Both the position numbers and the translations under genes were made by a program. Shown here in pieces: positions 31,372-39,686 of a stretch of DNA of 64,000 nucleotides. Position 1 is the stretch's first letter, and each line of letters opens with the position of its first letter. Where the stretch lies: assembly GCA_963754265.1 (NCBI GenBank), contig CAVWFB010000002.1:1-64000 (forward strand), given 5' to 3'. Source of the DNA: AC-32 sp963754265. GTDB lineage: Bacteria > Actinomycetota > Thermoleophilia > Gaiellales > Gaiellaceae. The notes below the pieces were generated by a model that saw nothing but the letters and a program-made list of their open reading frames with translations, had not been told where the DNA came from and ran no database searches.

Positions 31372-33832
31372 TCAGCAAGCCGGGCGCCAGGCCGTCGGCG
31401 CCGCCCCAGTGTTGCCGCAGAAGCTGCTGGCGCCGATGCTGCGGCCGTCGAAGCCGGCGACGCTGCTCTCGAACCAGTTGTTGCGCACGCTCCAGCCGCT
31501 GATCGGCCCCGGGGCGGGCGCGGCGGTGTTGCCGGCGTAGAGCCCGTAGTACATGCAGCAGGCGCCGTTGTTGTTGCGCGGGGTGGCGAAGCTGTTTCCC
31601 TCGAGGGTGACGTTCCCGTAGGGGGGCGGCAGCGGGCTCCACCAGTCGCCGTAGGTAAAGAACAGGTCCATGACGGCGCAGTTGGCAAAGCTCGAGTTCC
31701 TGATCGTCATGTTCGGGACGACGATCGCGTAGAGGCACTCCATATGCACGCCGTCGGTCTTCAGGACGGCGTCGTGGAAGCGCACGTTGTCGAAGGTGAA
31801 GTGATCGCCGTCGACCAGGGCGGCCTTCTCGTCGCTGACGTTGCCGATCGAGCCGTTGACGAAGCTGTTGTTGTCGCCGCCGCCGTTTTCGAACACCGCC
31901 CCGGAGGTCTTGGCCCCGCCGGCGTCGAGGTTGAGCCCGTCGTAGCTGATGTTCGGAGAGCCCGAGTGCAGCTGGCGGATCAGGTTGCCGGGGGCGCCGC
32001 GGAAGCTGATCGTCTTGCTGCCCGCGGCCTGGCTCGCGTTGTAGCCGCCGGCGAAGAGCTGCGGGCCGAGCGTGCCCGTGACCCCGACCGTATCGCCCGA
32101 GGAGGCAGCGCTGTAGGCGGCCGCGAAGCTCCCGCAGGCCTGGGCATCGCTGTAGGCAACGGCGCTTGGGCTGCGCAGGCAGCTGCCGCCGTTTGCGTCC
32201 ACCCAGAGGTTGGCGCTTCCGGCCGAGGGCGGCGGAGGTGGAGGTGGTGGAGGTGGTGGAGGCGGTGGAGGTGGTGGAGGGAGGTGGAGGTGGAGGTGGA
32301 GGTGGTGGTGGAGGCGGAGGCGGAGGTGGCGAGCAGGCGCTCGTCGACGCATTGATCCACGCCTGCACAGAGTCGTTGCCGACCGCGTCGTGGGCGTCGA
32401 CCGCCAGCGTGTAGCTCGTCCCGCACGCAAGCGCCGAGAAGGTGTAGCTCGTCTCCGTTCCGCTCGAGACCAGCGAGCCGTTCTCGTAGCGGCCGTACCC
32501 GGTCACGCCGACGTTGTCGCTCGAGGCGCTCCACGTGAGCTTCACCGAGGTCTGGGTCACCTGAATGGCGGCGAGGCCCGCCGGCTTTGTGGGCGGCGAG
32601 GTGTCCACGCAGGCGCTGGTCGACGCGCTCTGCGTGGCCTTGCCGGAGCGATTGCCGGCGGCGTCAAAGGCGTCCACCGCAAGCGTGTAGCTCGTCCCGC
32701 AGGCGAGCCCGGTCAAGGTGTACGACGTCCATGGCGTCGAGCCAGCGGATACCAAGCCCTTGTAGACCCCGTATCCGATGACGCCGACGTCGTCGAGCGA
32801 CCCGCTCCAGGAGAGCGTGAGCGACGAATCGGTTGCGGCCGAAACCGCAAGCGCCGAGGGGCTCGTCGGCGGGGACGCGTCCGCGCAGGCGGTCGTTCTC
32901 GCCGACAGGGACGCCTTCGCCGAGCGCCTGCCGGCCTTGTCCGCGGCATCGACCTCCACGAGATAGCTGGTTCCGCACGCAAGGCCACTGAGCGTGGCGG
33001 AGTTGGTGTTGACGCTCTTCACAAGGCCGCTGTCGCGATAGACCCCGTACTTGCTGACGCTGCTCACACGAGTCCATTGGACTCTGAGCGAGTTCCTGCT
33101 CGCGGAGGCGAGCACGAGCCCGTCCGGTTCGCTCGGCGGCGTCGGCGTCTTGCCGAGCAGGCCCACGTAGGCGTCGAGCGCACGCACTCGGTCGCTCGCG
33201 ACCGGCACGACCCCCAGCACGAAGGATCGCTCGCCGGCGGCCTCTCTGATCACCTTCTGCCAGGCATTCCTGTTCAAGGAGCGGCGTCGGCCGATCTCCA
33301 CCAGAACGAGGACCGTGGCATGCACATCGCCGATCGCCTTCACGCTTGCGGTCGAGGGCAGATGCTTGAGCCGTACGACGACCAGGTCGACGTTCGGGGA
33401 GGATGCGAGCCGGCGGGCGCTGCTGAGCGAGCCCGCGCGGAGGGTGCAGAGCGCTGTCGAATCGGTCTGTCTCCCGGCGGCGCAGGATGACGACATCGTC
33501 GTGGCGTGCGGCAGGACGATTGCCCGGAATCCGAAGCGCTTCACGAGCCTTTGGACTCGCTTCGACTGTCGCCGGGTCAGTCCTCGCCAGTCGATGACGA
33601 GAGCGTTCACGCGCGCCCGCCGGGCACGCAGGGCGAAGCGATCGGTCAGGGCTGCCACGTTGTGCCGATCGACCCCGATGACCCAGAGCTCAGTCGGCGA
33701 CGCCATGTGCTGGGCGCCGAGATCGACGCGCGCCGCGGCGGGCGCAGCCGAAAGCCCCACCAGGAAGGCGACGAGAACCAGAAGCCGAGAGCGGCATCGG
33801 CGGGGGGCGGCTCCCCACATGCTGGCCTTCAT
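31372..33832 (-). CDS. Secreted FN3 / beta-helix protein (one-base frameshift in Pro linker)
   Basis: Signal peptide (LLVLVAFLVGLSAAPAAA), an uncharacterised alpha/beta domain of about 200 residues (ELWVIGVDRHNVAALTDRF, VNALVIDWRGL, FGFRAIVLP), three FN3 domains each with the CGTSY motif, a poly-proline linker, then a right-handed beta-helix domain (TISFRGAPGNLI, ISYDGLNLDAGG, MTIRNSSFANCAVMDLFFTY, ending in AWRPAC). One extra G in the linker at about 32279-32281 breaks the frame; without it the protein has about 819 residues. The paralogue at 34587-36464 has the same order in one frame. Probably a cell-surface polysaccharide-binding or -cleaving protein. Confidence 0.75.
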
Positions 33833-33903
33833 CGGTAGGGCCGGCTCCGGCCACGATCCTTAGATCGAGTGAGGCCCGGCGAGGCCCTGGGAGCGCCTTC
33901 GGT

Positions 33904-34539
33904 TTAGTGCTTCTTCACCGCAATCAGGCTCTTGCTCAGGCCGAGAATTCGCTCGCGGTGAATCTCTGCGTCGGGAAACAGACGCCGCAGATCCGTGCTT
34001 GACAAAAGGTCGATCTGCTCCCACTGGCCCTTTGCCTGCCAGCCGAGAGCGAAGCGTCGATTCAGCGCTCGGCGAGTCCTTTCGGGGAGGAACTGGAAGA
34101 AGGGGAGCTGGTAGTGCGGCTCGATCGGGAAGTAGCGGTTGGGCGTCTGCACGAAGTAGCGCTTGGCCACGCGGCTGATCTCCGAGGCGAAGGCGGGCTG
34201 GAGCTCGTGGGGAACGTGCTCGATCACGGAGTTCGAGAACGCGACGTCGAATTCGGCGTCGCCGAACGGAAGGTTCGTGGCATCCCCCTGCACGACGGTC
34301 ACGTTCGGTGTCGCGAGCCAGTCGCTCTCGACCGGATTCAGGTCGAGTGCGACGATGGGATTGACGGTGTTGAAGCGCTCGAGCGCAGCACCCCAGCCGG
34401 CGCCGACATCGAGGATGCGATCCTCAGGCCGCAGATTGCACAGACGTTCGAACAGCTCATATCGCTGTGTCCGCCATCTGCGAACGGTGTCGCTGTTGCT
34501 GGCCCAGTCACGCAGGGGGCCGAAGAGACCAGGGCTCAC
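33904..34539 (-). CDS. Class I SAM-dependent methyltransferase
   Basis: A 211-residue enzyme with the Rossmann SAM-binding fold: motif I ILDVGAGWGAALERF, the acidic end of strand 2 in IVALDLNPVE, motif II region VVQGDATNLPFGDAEFDVAF and SNSVIEHV. It belongs to the Methyltransf_11 class. It lies between two secreted beta-helix genes in the polysaccharide locus, so methylation of a sugar or lipid-linked precursor is likely but not shown. The start is a GTG at 34539 with CGGAGG about 20 bases upstream. Confidence 0.85.
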   Translation of the reverse strand: MSPGLFGPLRDWASNSDTVRRWRTQRYELFERLCNLRPEDRILDVGAGWGAALERFNTVNPIVALDLNPVESDWLATPNVTVVQGDATNLPFGDAEFDVAFSNSVIEHVPHELQPAFASEISRVAKRYFVQTPNRYFPIEPHYQLPFFQFLPERTRRALNRRFALGWQAKGQWEQIDLLSSTDLRRLFPDAEIHRERILGLSKSLIAVKKH

Positions 34540-34586
34540 GAGGGCGCCACCGGCGAGCGGAGGTCACACATACCTGCACGCGTGGC

Positions 34587-36464
34587 TCAACAGCCCGACT
34601 GCCAGGCCGTCGGTGCCGCACCGGTGTTGCCGCAGAACGTGCTGCCCGTCACGGTGCGATTGTCGAAGCCTGCGACACTGCTCTCGAACCAGTTGTTGCG
34701 CACCGTCCACCCCGTGATCGAGCCGGGCGCAGGAGAGGCGGTGTTGCCCGCGTAGAGCCCGTAGTACAGGCAGCAGGCGCCGTTCGTGTCCCGCGGCGTC
34801 TCGAACCGATTTCCCTCCAGCGTCACATTGCCGTACGGCGGCGGCAACGGGGTCCACCAGTCGCCGTAGGTGAAGAACAGGTCCATCACGGCGCAGTTCG
34901 AGAAGGTGGAGTTGGTCACGGTCAGGTTGGGGACCACGATCGCGTAGAGGCACTCCATGTGCACGCCGTCCTGCTTCGCTACGGCGTCGTGGAAGACGAC
35001 GTTCTGGAGGGTCACGTGGCTGCCGTCGACGAGCGCGGCCTTCTCGTTGCTGACGTTGCCGATCCGGCCGTTGCGGAAGGTGACGAACGCGCCGCCGCCG
35101 TTCTCGAACGCCGCTCCGGAGGTCACCGCGCCGCCCGCGTCGACGTTCAGGCCGTCGTAGGTGATGTTCGGTGAGCCGCTGTGCACCTGTCGGACCAGGT
35201 TGCCGGCCGAGCCGCGGAAGGTGATTGTCTTGGTGCCGGCGGCCTGGCTCGAGTCGTACGAGCCTGCGAACAGCTGAGACCCGAGCGTGCCCGTCACCCC
35301 TACCGTGTCGCCCGACGAAGCGGCGGCATAGGCCGCCGCGAAGCTGGAGCAGGCCTGTGCCGCGACGAAGCCTCCCGGAGCCGCCTGGCGCGAGCAGGAA
35401 CCGCCCATTGACGAGACCCAGAGGTTTGCCGTTCCCACCGGCGGGAGGGATGGAGGAGGCGGCGGCGGCGGTCCCGGAGGCGGCGGCGGTGGCGGCGTTG
35501 GCGATGACGAACAGCTGCTCGTCGACGCACCGATCGGCGCCCTCGCCGAGCTGTTGCCCGCCCCGTCATAGGCGTCGACCGCCAACGAGTAGCTCGTTCC
35601 GCAGGTCAGGCCGGAGAACGTGTAGCTCGTCTCCGTCCCGCTCGAGACGAGCGAGCCGTTCCGGTAGCGGCCGTAGCCGGCCACGCCGACGTTATCGCTC
35701 GACGCGGACCACCTCAGGGTGATGCTGTTCCGAGTCTTGCCGCTCGCGGTCAGGCCGCCGGGAACGTTCGGCGCCACCGGGTCGGTGCTGCCGACCAGCT
35801 CGAGGTAGGCGGCGAGCGCGCGTCCGCGGAATCGGCCGACCGGAACGACCGCGAGATCCATGGAGGGACTCGTGGATGCCTGCGAGATCATCCGGCGCCA
35901 GGCGTTGCCGTTCAGCGATCGCCGGCGGCCGATCTCGACCAGGACGACGACGGTCGCGTGAATGCCGGCCATCTGCACGGTCTTCGTGGCGGGCAACCGT
36001 CTCGACCGCACGACGACGCGGTCGATCGCAGGAGAGGACGCGAGCGCTCGCGCTCTGCCGAGCGTGGCCGCGCGGACGGTGCAGAAGCTCCTAGGGTTGC
36101 GGTGTTTGGCCTTCGCGCAGAACGCCGCGCCGCGCCGGACCGACCGAAGCGCCACCCGCGGCAGCACGATCTTTCGGAAACCGAACCGTTTGACGAGTCC
36201 ATTGAGCCGTCGGCGCTGCTTCGCCTTGAAGTGCCGGTTGTCGACCAGGAGCGCGTTCACGCGCCCCCGTGCTTTACGTGCGAGCCGGTCGCTCAGCGTT
36301 CCGAGGTTTGCCCGGTCGACCCCCACGGCCCAAAGCTGTGGCGCAGCGCTCGCCCGGCGACCGGAATCGTTCCGCGCCTGGGCGGCTGACAGGCCGAGGA
36401 TGCCGACGAGCACGACGAAGAGCAGCACGCAGCGACGCAACCGAGCGAGACCAACGGCGCTCAA
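34587..36464 (-). CDS. Secreted FN3 / beta-helix protein (intact paralogue)
   Basis: 625 residues in one frame: signal peptide (CVLLFVVLVGILGLSAAQA), the same unknown alpha/beta domain as in the 31372-33832 protein (QLWAVGVDRANLGTLSDRL, VNALLVDNRHF), one FN3 domain with GTSYSLAVDAYDGAGN, a poly-Pro linker and the beta-helix domain (TITFRGSAGNLVRQVHSG, NITYDGLNVDAGG, NLTVTNSTFSNCAVMDLFF, ending in AWQSGC). The helix domains of the two are near-identical over long runs. The TTG start overlaps the stop of the preceding helix gene (CGTTGAGC). Likely exported; ligand unknown. Confidence 0.85.
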   Translation of the reverse strand: MSAVGLARLRRCVLLFVVLVGILGLSAAQARNDSGRRASAAPQLWAVGVDRANLGTLSDRLARKARGRVNALLVDNRHFKAKQRRRLNGLVKRFGFRKIVLPRVALRSVRRGAAFCAKAKHRNPRSFCTVRAATLGRARALASSPAIDRVVVRSRRLPATKTVQMAGIHATVVVLVEIGRRRSLNGNAWRRMISQASTSPSMDLAVVPVGRFRGRALAAYLELVGSTDPVAPNVPGGLTASGKTRNSITLRWSASSDNVGVAGYGRYRNGSLVSSGTETSYTFSGLTCGTSYSLAVDAYDGAGNSSARAPIGASTSSCSSSPTPPPPPPPGPPPPPPPSLPPVGTANLWVSSMGGSCSRQAAPGGFVAAQACSSFAAAYAAASSGDTVGVTGTLGSQLFAGSYDSSQAAGTKTITFRGSAGNLVRQVHSGSPNITYDGLNVDAGGAVTSGAAFENGGGAFVTFRNGRIGNVSNEKAALVDGSHVTLQNVVFHDAVAKQDGVHMECLYAIVVPNLTVTNSTFSNCAVMDLFFTYGDWWTPLPPPYGNVTLEGNRFETPRDTNGACCLYYGLYAGNTASPAPGSITGWTVRNNWFESSVAGFDNRTVTGSTFCGNTGAAPTAWQSGC

Positions 36465-37660
36465 CGGGCCTCGTCCGCTCCTGCATCAGGCCGCCCGCCC
36501 TTGGGCCTCCTGCTGCCGTCGATGTCGCGTTTCGGGTAGCTCTTCGCGTCGCCGCGATTGATCGCCGCCGCGTGCGATCTCAGGTGGAGGTTCGTATTCG
36601 GGTTGACGAACCCGCTGCGGGCATTGATGTCGCTCGCGCTGCATTTGCCCCCGTCGAGGACGTTGTGCAGGAAGCGAAGCGGCGCCACCTGCCCCGGACC
36701 GCTCCGGGCCGCGCTGCACCCGGCAAAGCCCATCACGTTGCCGACGAGCTCCACCGGCGTGCCGTCTCCGTAGCCGCCGGCCACGAGAATCGGGCCAACG
36801 ATCGAGTTGTAACGGAACCTGAGGTTGGCGTAGTCGCCCGCCTGGATCGCGTACGTGTTCCCCGACCGGTAGAAGAAGTTGTTCTCGATCAGGATGTTTC
36901 GCGTCTTTGGGCCGTGGCCGAGCCAGGAGACGTGCAGGCTCGCAGTGGCTCCGCGGCCGTTGTTCGCCGTCGCACAGTTCCTGAACACGGAGTTGCGGAT
37001 CGTGATCCCGTTGCCGGCGAGGATCTGCAGGCATTCAGTGTGTTGGCCCGCCGAGGCCGCCTGCCAGTCGTGGAAGGACACGCCGTCGAAGAGGATGTTG
37101 CGCGGCGGCCGGAAGTCCGGAGGCCCGCCGTCGTCGAGGTGCGAGTGGAAGGCGCAGACGCCGCAGGAGACCTCTCCGCCGAAAAACGCGATGTTGGACG
37201 GTCCTTGCATCCAGACTCCGTGGTTCCGGATGTTGCGGAAGACGACGTCGTTGGCCTCACGCGGAAGCTCGAGATCGTCGAGCGTCATCCGTTGCAGTTC
37301 GAGATGGGACGCCCGGATCCTCAGTTCGCCGCTCACCGTCACCTTCGCCCCTCTTGCCGGTTGGAAGATCACGCGCGGCCGCGTCAGGCCCGGCCTGGAC
37401 TCGATCGTCTGCGCCCCGTACCTCCCGCCGCCCACACGCACGATCGTCCCGGACCGTGCGAGCGCGTAGGCGCGGGCCAGGCTCGCGCACGGCGCTGCCC
37501 GGGTGCAGCGTCCCGCGTCCGAGCCGGACACGCGAACGAAGAGGGTCGGCACATTTGCCGTTCGTCGCGGTGAGGCGCTGCTGGTGAGGATAAGCGCGAG
37601 AGCGAGGACGAGGATCGGGCAGACGGCCAGCGCTCGGGGGGTGAGCGGCGGTCTCTTGAT
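36461..37660 (-). CDS. Secreted right-handed beta-helix protein, start codon unclear
   Basis: The recognisable protein (363 residues from GTG 37552) has a DUF1565-like start (LFVRVSGSDAGRCTRAAPCA) and repeated beta-helix turns (NIAFFGGEVSCGVCAFHSH, GITIRNSVFRNCATANN, NILIENNFFYRSGN), ending RPDAGADEAR. An in-frame hydrophobic signal peptide (LAVCPILVLALALILTSSA) precedes the GTG, so the real start lies upstream. No ATG, GTG or TTG is found there; ATC at 37660, in front of KRPPLTPRAL, is the nearest plausible point. Possibly an enzyme acting on surface glycan, and the first of three beta-helix genes. Confidence 0.7.
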   Translation of the reverse strand: MKRPPLTPRALAVCPILVLALALILTSSASPRRTANVPTLFVRVSGSDAGRCTRAAPCASLARAYALARSGTIVRVGGGRYGAQTIESRPGLTRPRVIFQPARGAKVTVSGELRIRASHLELQRMTLDDLELPREANDVVFRNIRNHGVWMQGPSNIAFFGGEVSCGVCAFHSHLDDGGPPDFRPPRNILFDGVSFHDWQAASAGQHTECLQILAGNGITIRNSVFRNCATANNGRGATASLHVSWLGHGPKTRNILIENNFFYRSGNTYAIQAGDYANLRFRYNSIVGPILVAGGYGDGTPVELVGNVMGFAGCSAARSGPGQVAPLRFLHNVLDGGKCSASDINARSGFVNPNTNLHLRSHAAAINRGDAKSYPKRDIDGSRRPKGGRPDAGADEAR

Positions 37661-37692
37661 GGCCCGGAGAGTAACAGCGGTGTCCGGACGCG

Positions 37693-38679
37693 TCAGCGCA
37701 AGGCCGCTTGGAGTGCATCGATCTCTGCATCCAGCCGTTCCGACTCGACGCTCAGCGATGCGGCGAGCTCTCGAAAGCGCCAGCGCCAGTCGAGCCGCTG
37801 CAGCGCCCTACGATGGTTGTCGCTCGCTGTCTGCGGCGTCCAGGCGGAGACTGCATCGGCGATTCGCTGGATACCTTGGGCGCGGTCGACCGTATCGAGC
37901 TCGAGCGTTGCCCCGCGCCAGAGCAGCTCTGCGGTGGCGGCACAGGCCGGCGCGATTCCCGCGACCACGGCGCCGCAGGCCAGGGCATCCGTCCATCTCC
38001 CGGTCAGGTACTCGCGGGTCGGGTGCGTATAGGCGGCGGGGCTGACAGCGTTCGAGAAGGCCAGGGTGAACTTGACGCGCGACAAGCGCTCCATGAGCGA
38101 CGTCTGGCTCGCCACGGGATCGTCGTACATCGGAAATCGACCTTCGAAGCGCAGACCGGCTTCGGCGCAGAGCAGTCCCGTCTCGTCGTCGTCCTCCCAT
38201 CCGGGCGGTTGGCGCCCGACGCGCTGCAGGTCGATAGGCCGGTCGGGATCGCCGGAACCGAGCCGAAGCACGTCGGCCCCCCAGGGCAACCAGGTGACAG
38301 GAAGGCCCGTCGCAGCCTTCCACACGTCGATGACCTCCTTGTCCGCCACGAACAACTGATCGAAATGCTCACGCGCAACGCGGGGAATGCGATCGACCCA
38401 GAAGCTGTCGATCACCCAGCCGGCCACGTGCCCGTAGCCGCGTAGCCAGTAGTCGCCGCGTAGGAGCGTGCCCAGATGGCGCGGCGACGCGGCGACGACC
38501 AGGCACGTGCCACGGCCTCGCCGCCGAGGTGCCGGCGCCGCCAGTCGTCGGCCGGCGTTCGCCATGCGGTTGATCGGAACCACGACGAGCCGCGCCGAGA
38601 GCAGCTCGGCCAGGAGGCGAACCATGTGGGTCACCGGATGCCAGCCTCCCCCACTCGGCGCGCCGTAGACAACGTCCAC
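37693..38679 (-). CDS. Glycosyltransferase-like protein
   Basis: About 328 residues. It begins VDVVYGAPSGGGWHPVTHMV and has a GT-B-like pattern: an N-terminal Rossmann half and a C-terminal half with YTHPTREYLTGRWTDALACG followed by AVVAGIAPACA, similar to the nucleotide-sugar-binding end of GT4-type enzymes. The match to a named family is weak. The GTG at 38679 is preferred over an ATG at 38721, because CATACT (38687-38692) lies 7 bases before it and the ATG would overlap the divergent gene's start. It leads the minus-strand row of beta-helix genes. Confidence 0.6.
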   Translation of the reverse strand: MDVVYGAPSGGGWHPVTHMVRLLAELLSARLVVVPINRMANAGRRLAAPAPRRRGRGTCLVVAASPRHLGTLLRGDYWLRGYGHVAGWVIDSFWVDRIPRVAREHFDQLFVADKEVIDVWKAATGLPVTWLPWGADVLRLGSGDPDRPIDLQRVGRQPPGWEDDDETGLLCAEAGLRFEGRFPMYDDPVASQTSLMERLSRVKFTLAFSNAVSPAAYTHPTREYLTGRWTDALACGAVVAGIAPACAATAELLWRGATLELDTVDRAQGIQRIADAVSAWTPQTASDNHRRALQRLDWRWRFRELAASLSVESERLDAEIDALQAALR

Positions 38680-38686
38680 GCGACGG

Positions 38687-38692
38687 AGTATG
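38687..38692 (-). promoter_or_regulatory. -10 box (CATACT) of the minus-strand glycosyltransferase
   Basis: CATACT on the minus strand, 7 bases before the GTG at 38679, in the 40-base gap shared with the divergent gene. Confidence 0.35.
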
Positions 38693-38707
38693 GCCGCCGC
38701 GACGAGA

Positions 38708-38713
38708 TACGCT
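38708..38713 (+). promoter_or_regulatory. -10 box (TACGCT) of the family 2 glycosyltransferase
   Basis: TACGCT, 6 bases before the ATG at 38720. Confidence 0.4.
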
Positions 38714-38719
38714 CGGCGC

Positions 38720-39604
38720 ATGCCCGAGGTCGACGTCGTCGTCGTTTCTTACAACAGCCGCGAACGCCTCCGGGCGTGCGTCGAGCCGTTGCTCGAGCTG
38801 GAAGACGTACGCGTGATCGTGGTCGACAACGCCTCGCAGGACGGGAGCCTGGAGGCGGTGCGAGACCTCGACGTGACCGCAATTCAGCTCCCTGACAACG
38901 GCGGCTTCGCGCATGGCGTCAACACCGGCTGGCGGGCGGGCTCGGCCCCCTGTGTCCTGCTCTTGAACCCGGACGCGCGAATCGACGGCGCATCGCTCGA
39001 GGCGCTCGTCACCGCGGGCGAGGAGGCTCACGTCGGCGCCGTGGCGCCCCGCATCGTCCACACGGACGGCTCGCTCGACTACTCGCAACGCCGATTCCCC
39101 CGCCTGCGGTCGACCTATGCGCAGGCGCTCTTCCTGCACCGGATCTTCCCGTCGGCCTCGTGGACGGACGAGCTCGTGCGCGACGACGCCGCGTACGGCA
39201 GGCGCGCTGACCCGGATTGGGTCTCAGGGGCCTGCGTCCTCGTGCGGAGGCGAGCGCTCGAAGAGCTTTCGGGGCTCGACGAGGGCTTCTTCATGTACTG
39301 CGAGGACATCGATCTCTGCAAGCGCCTCCGCGCCGCCGGCTACGAGATCCTCTTTGCGCCTGAGGCGGTGGTCGTGCACGAGGGCGGCGCCTCGACGCCG
39401 CGGGCCCAGCTCCTCCCGGTGCTCGCCGCAAGTCGACTGCGCTATGCGTCGAAGCACCGCGGTCGCACGTATGCGCTGCTCGAGCGCGCCGGAATCGCGC
39501 TCGGCGCGGTCACGCACGCGGCCCTCGGCCGAGGCGGCGGTCCCGCTCGCGCCGGCCATCTCCGAGCCCTGCGCACGGCCGTGAGACAGCCCACGCAAAG
39601 CTAG
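38720..39604 (+). CDS. Glycosyltransferase family 2 (rhamnosyltransferase-like)
   Basis: A 294-residue GT-A enzyme. MPEVDVVVVSYNSRERLRAC opens the nucleotide-binding fold, VIVVDNASQDGSLEAV carries the conserved D, and LLLNPDARIDG is the DxD-type metal site. DWVSGACVLVRRRALEELSG and GFFMYCEDIDLCKRLRAAGY, with the ED acceptor-side motif, are typical of the WbbL/rhamnosyltransferase group. It adds a sugar to the lipid-linked repeat unit in the cytoplasm. Its stop lies inside the palindrome at 39601-39616. Confidence 0.9.
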   Translation: MPEVDVVVVSYNSRERLRACVEPLLELEDVRVIVVDNASQDGSLEAVRDLDVTAIQLPDNGGFAHGVNTGWRAGSAPCVLLLNPDARIDGASLEALVTAGEEAHVGAVAPRIVHTDGSLDYSQRRFPRLRSTYAQALFLHRIFPSASWTDELVRDDAAYGRRADPDWVSGACVLVRRRALEELSGLDEGFFMYCEDIDLCKRLRAAGYEILFAPEAVVVHEGGASTPRAQLLPVLAASRLRYASKHRGRTYALLERAGIALGAVTHAALGRGGGPARAGHLRALRTAVRQPTQS

Positions 39605-39616
39605 CCATCCGGCTAG
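39601..39616. promoter_or_regulatory. Palindrome CTAGCC-ATCC-GGCTAG, candidate operator of asnB
   Basis: Arms are identical to the sites at 45115, 47666 and 48586; only the central four bases differ (ATCC instead of GTTC). Its centre is 65 bases upstream of the asnB -10 box (39671-39676). The stop codon of the preceding glycosyltransferase (39602-39604) falls in the left arm. Confidence 0.6.
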
Positions 39617-39670
39617 GGTGGGCCTGCCTGGTCCCACCGATCGGCCGTCGCCCGCTTTCGGCTGCGCAAC

Positions 39671-39676
39671 TAGCGT
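39671..39676 (+). promoter_or_regulatory. -10 box (TAGCGT) of the asnB operon
   Basis: TAGCGT, 10 bases before the GTG at 39687. CCGTCGCCCGC (39645-39655) upstream is also found before the gene at 47750 at a similar distance. Confidence 0.45.
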
Positions 39677-39686
39677 TGGACGAGCC

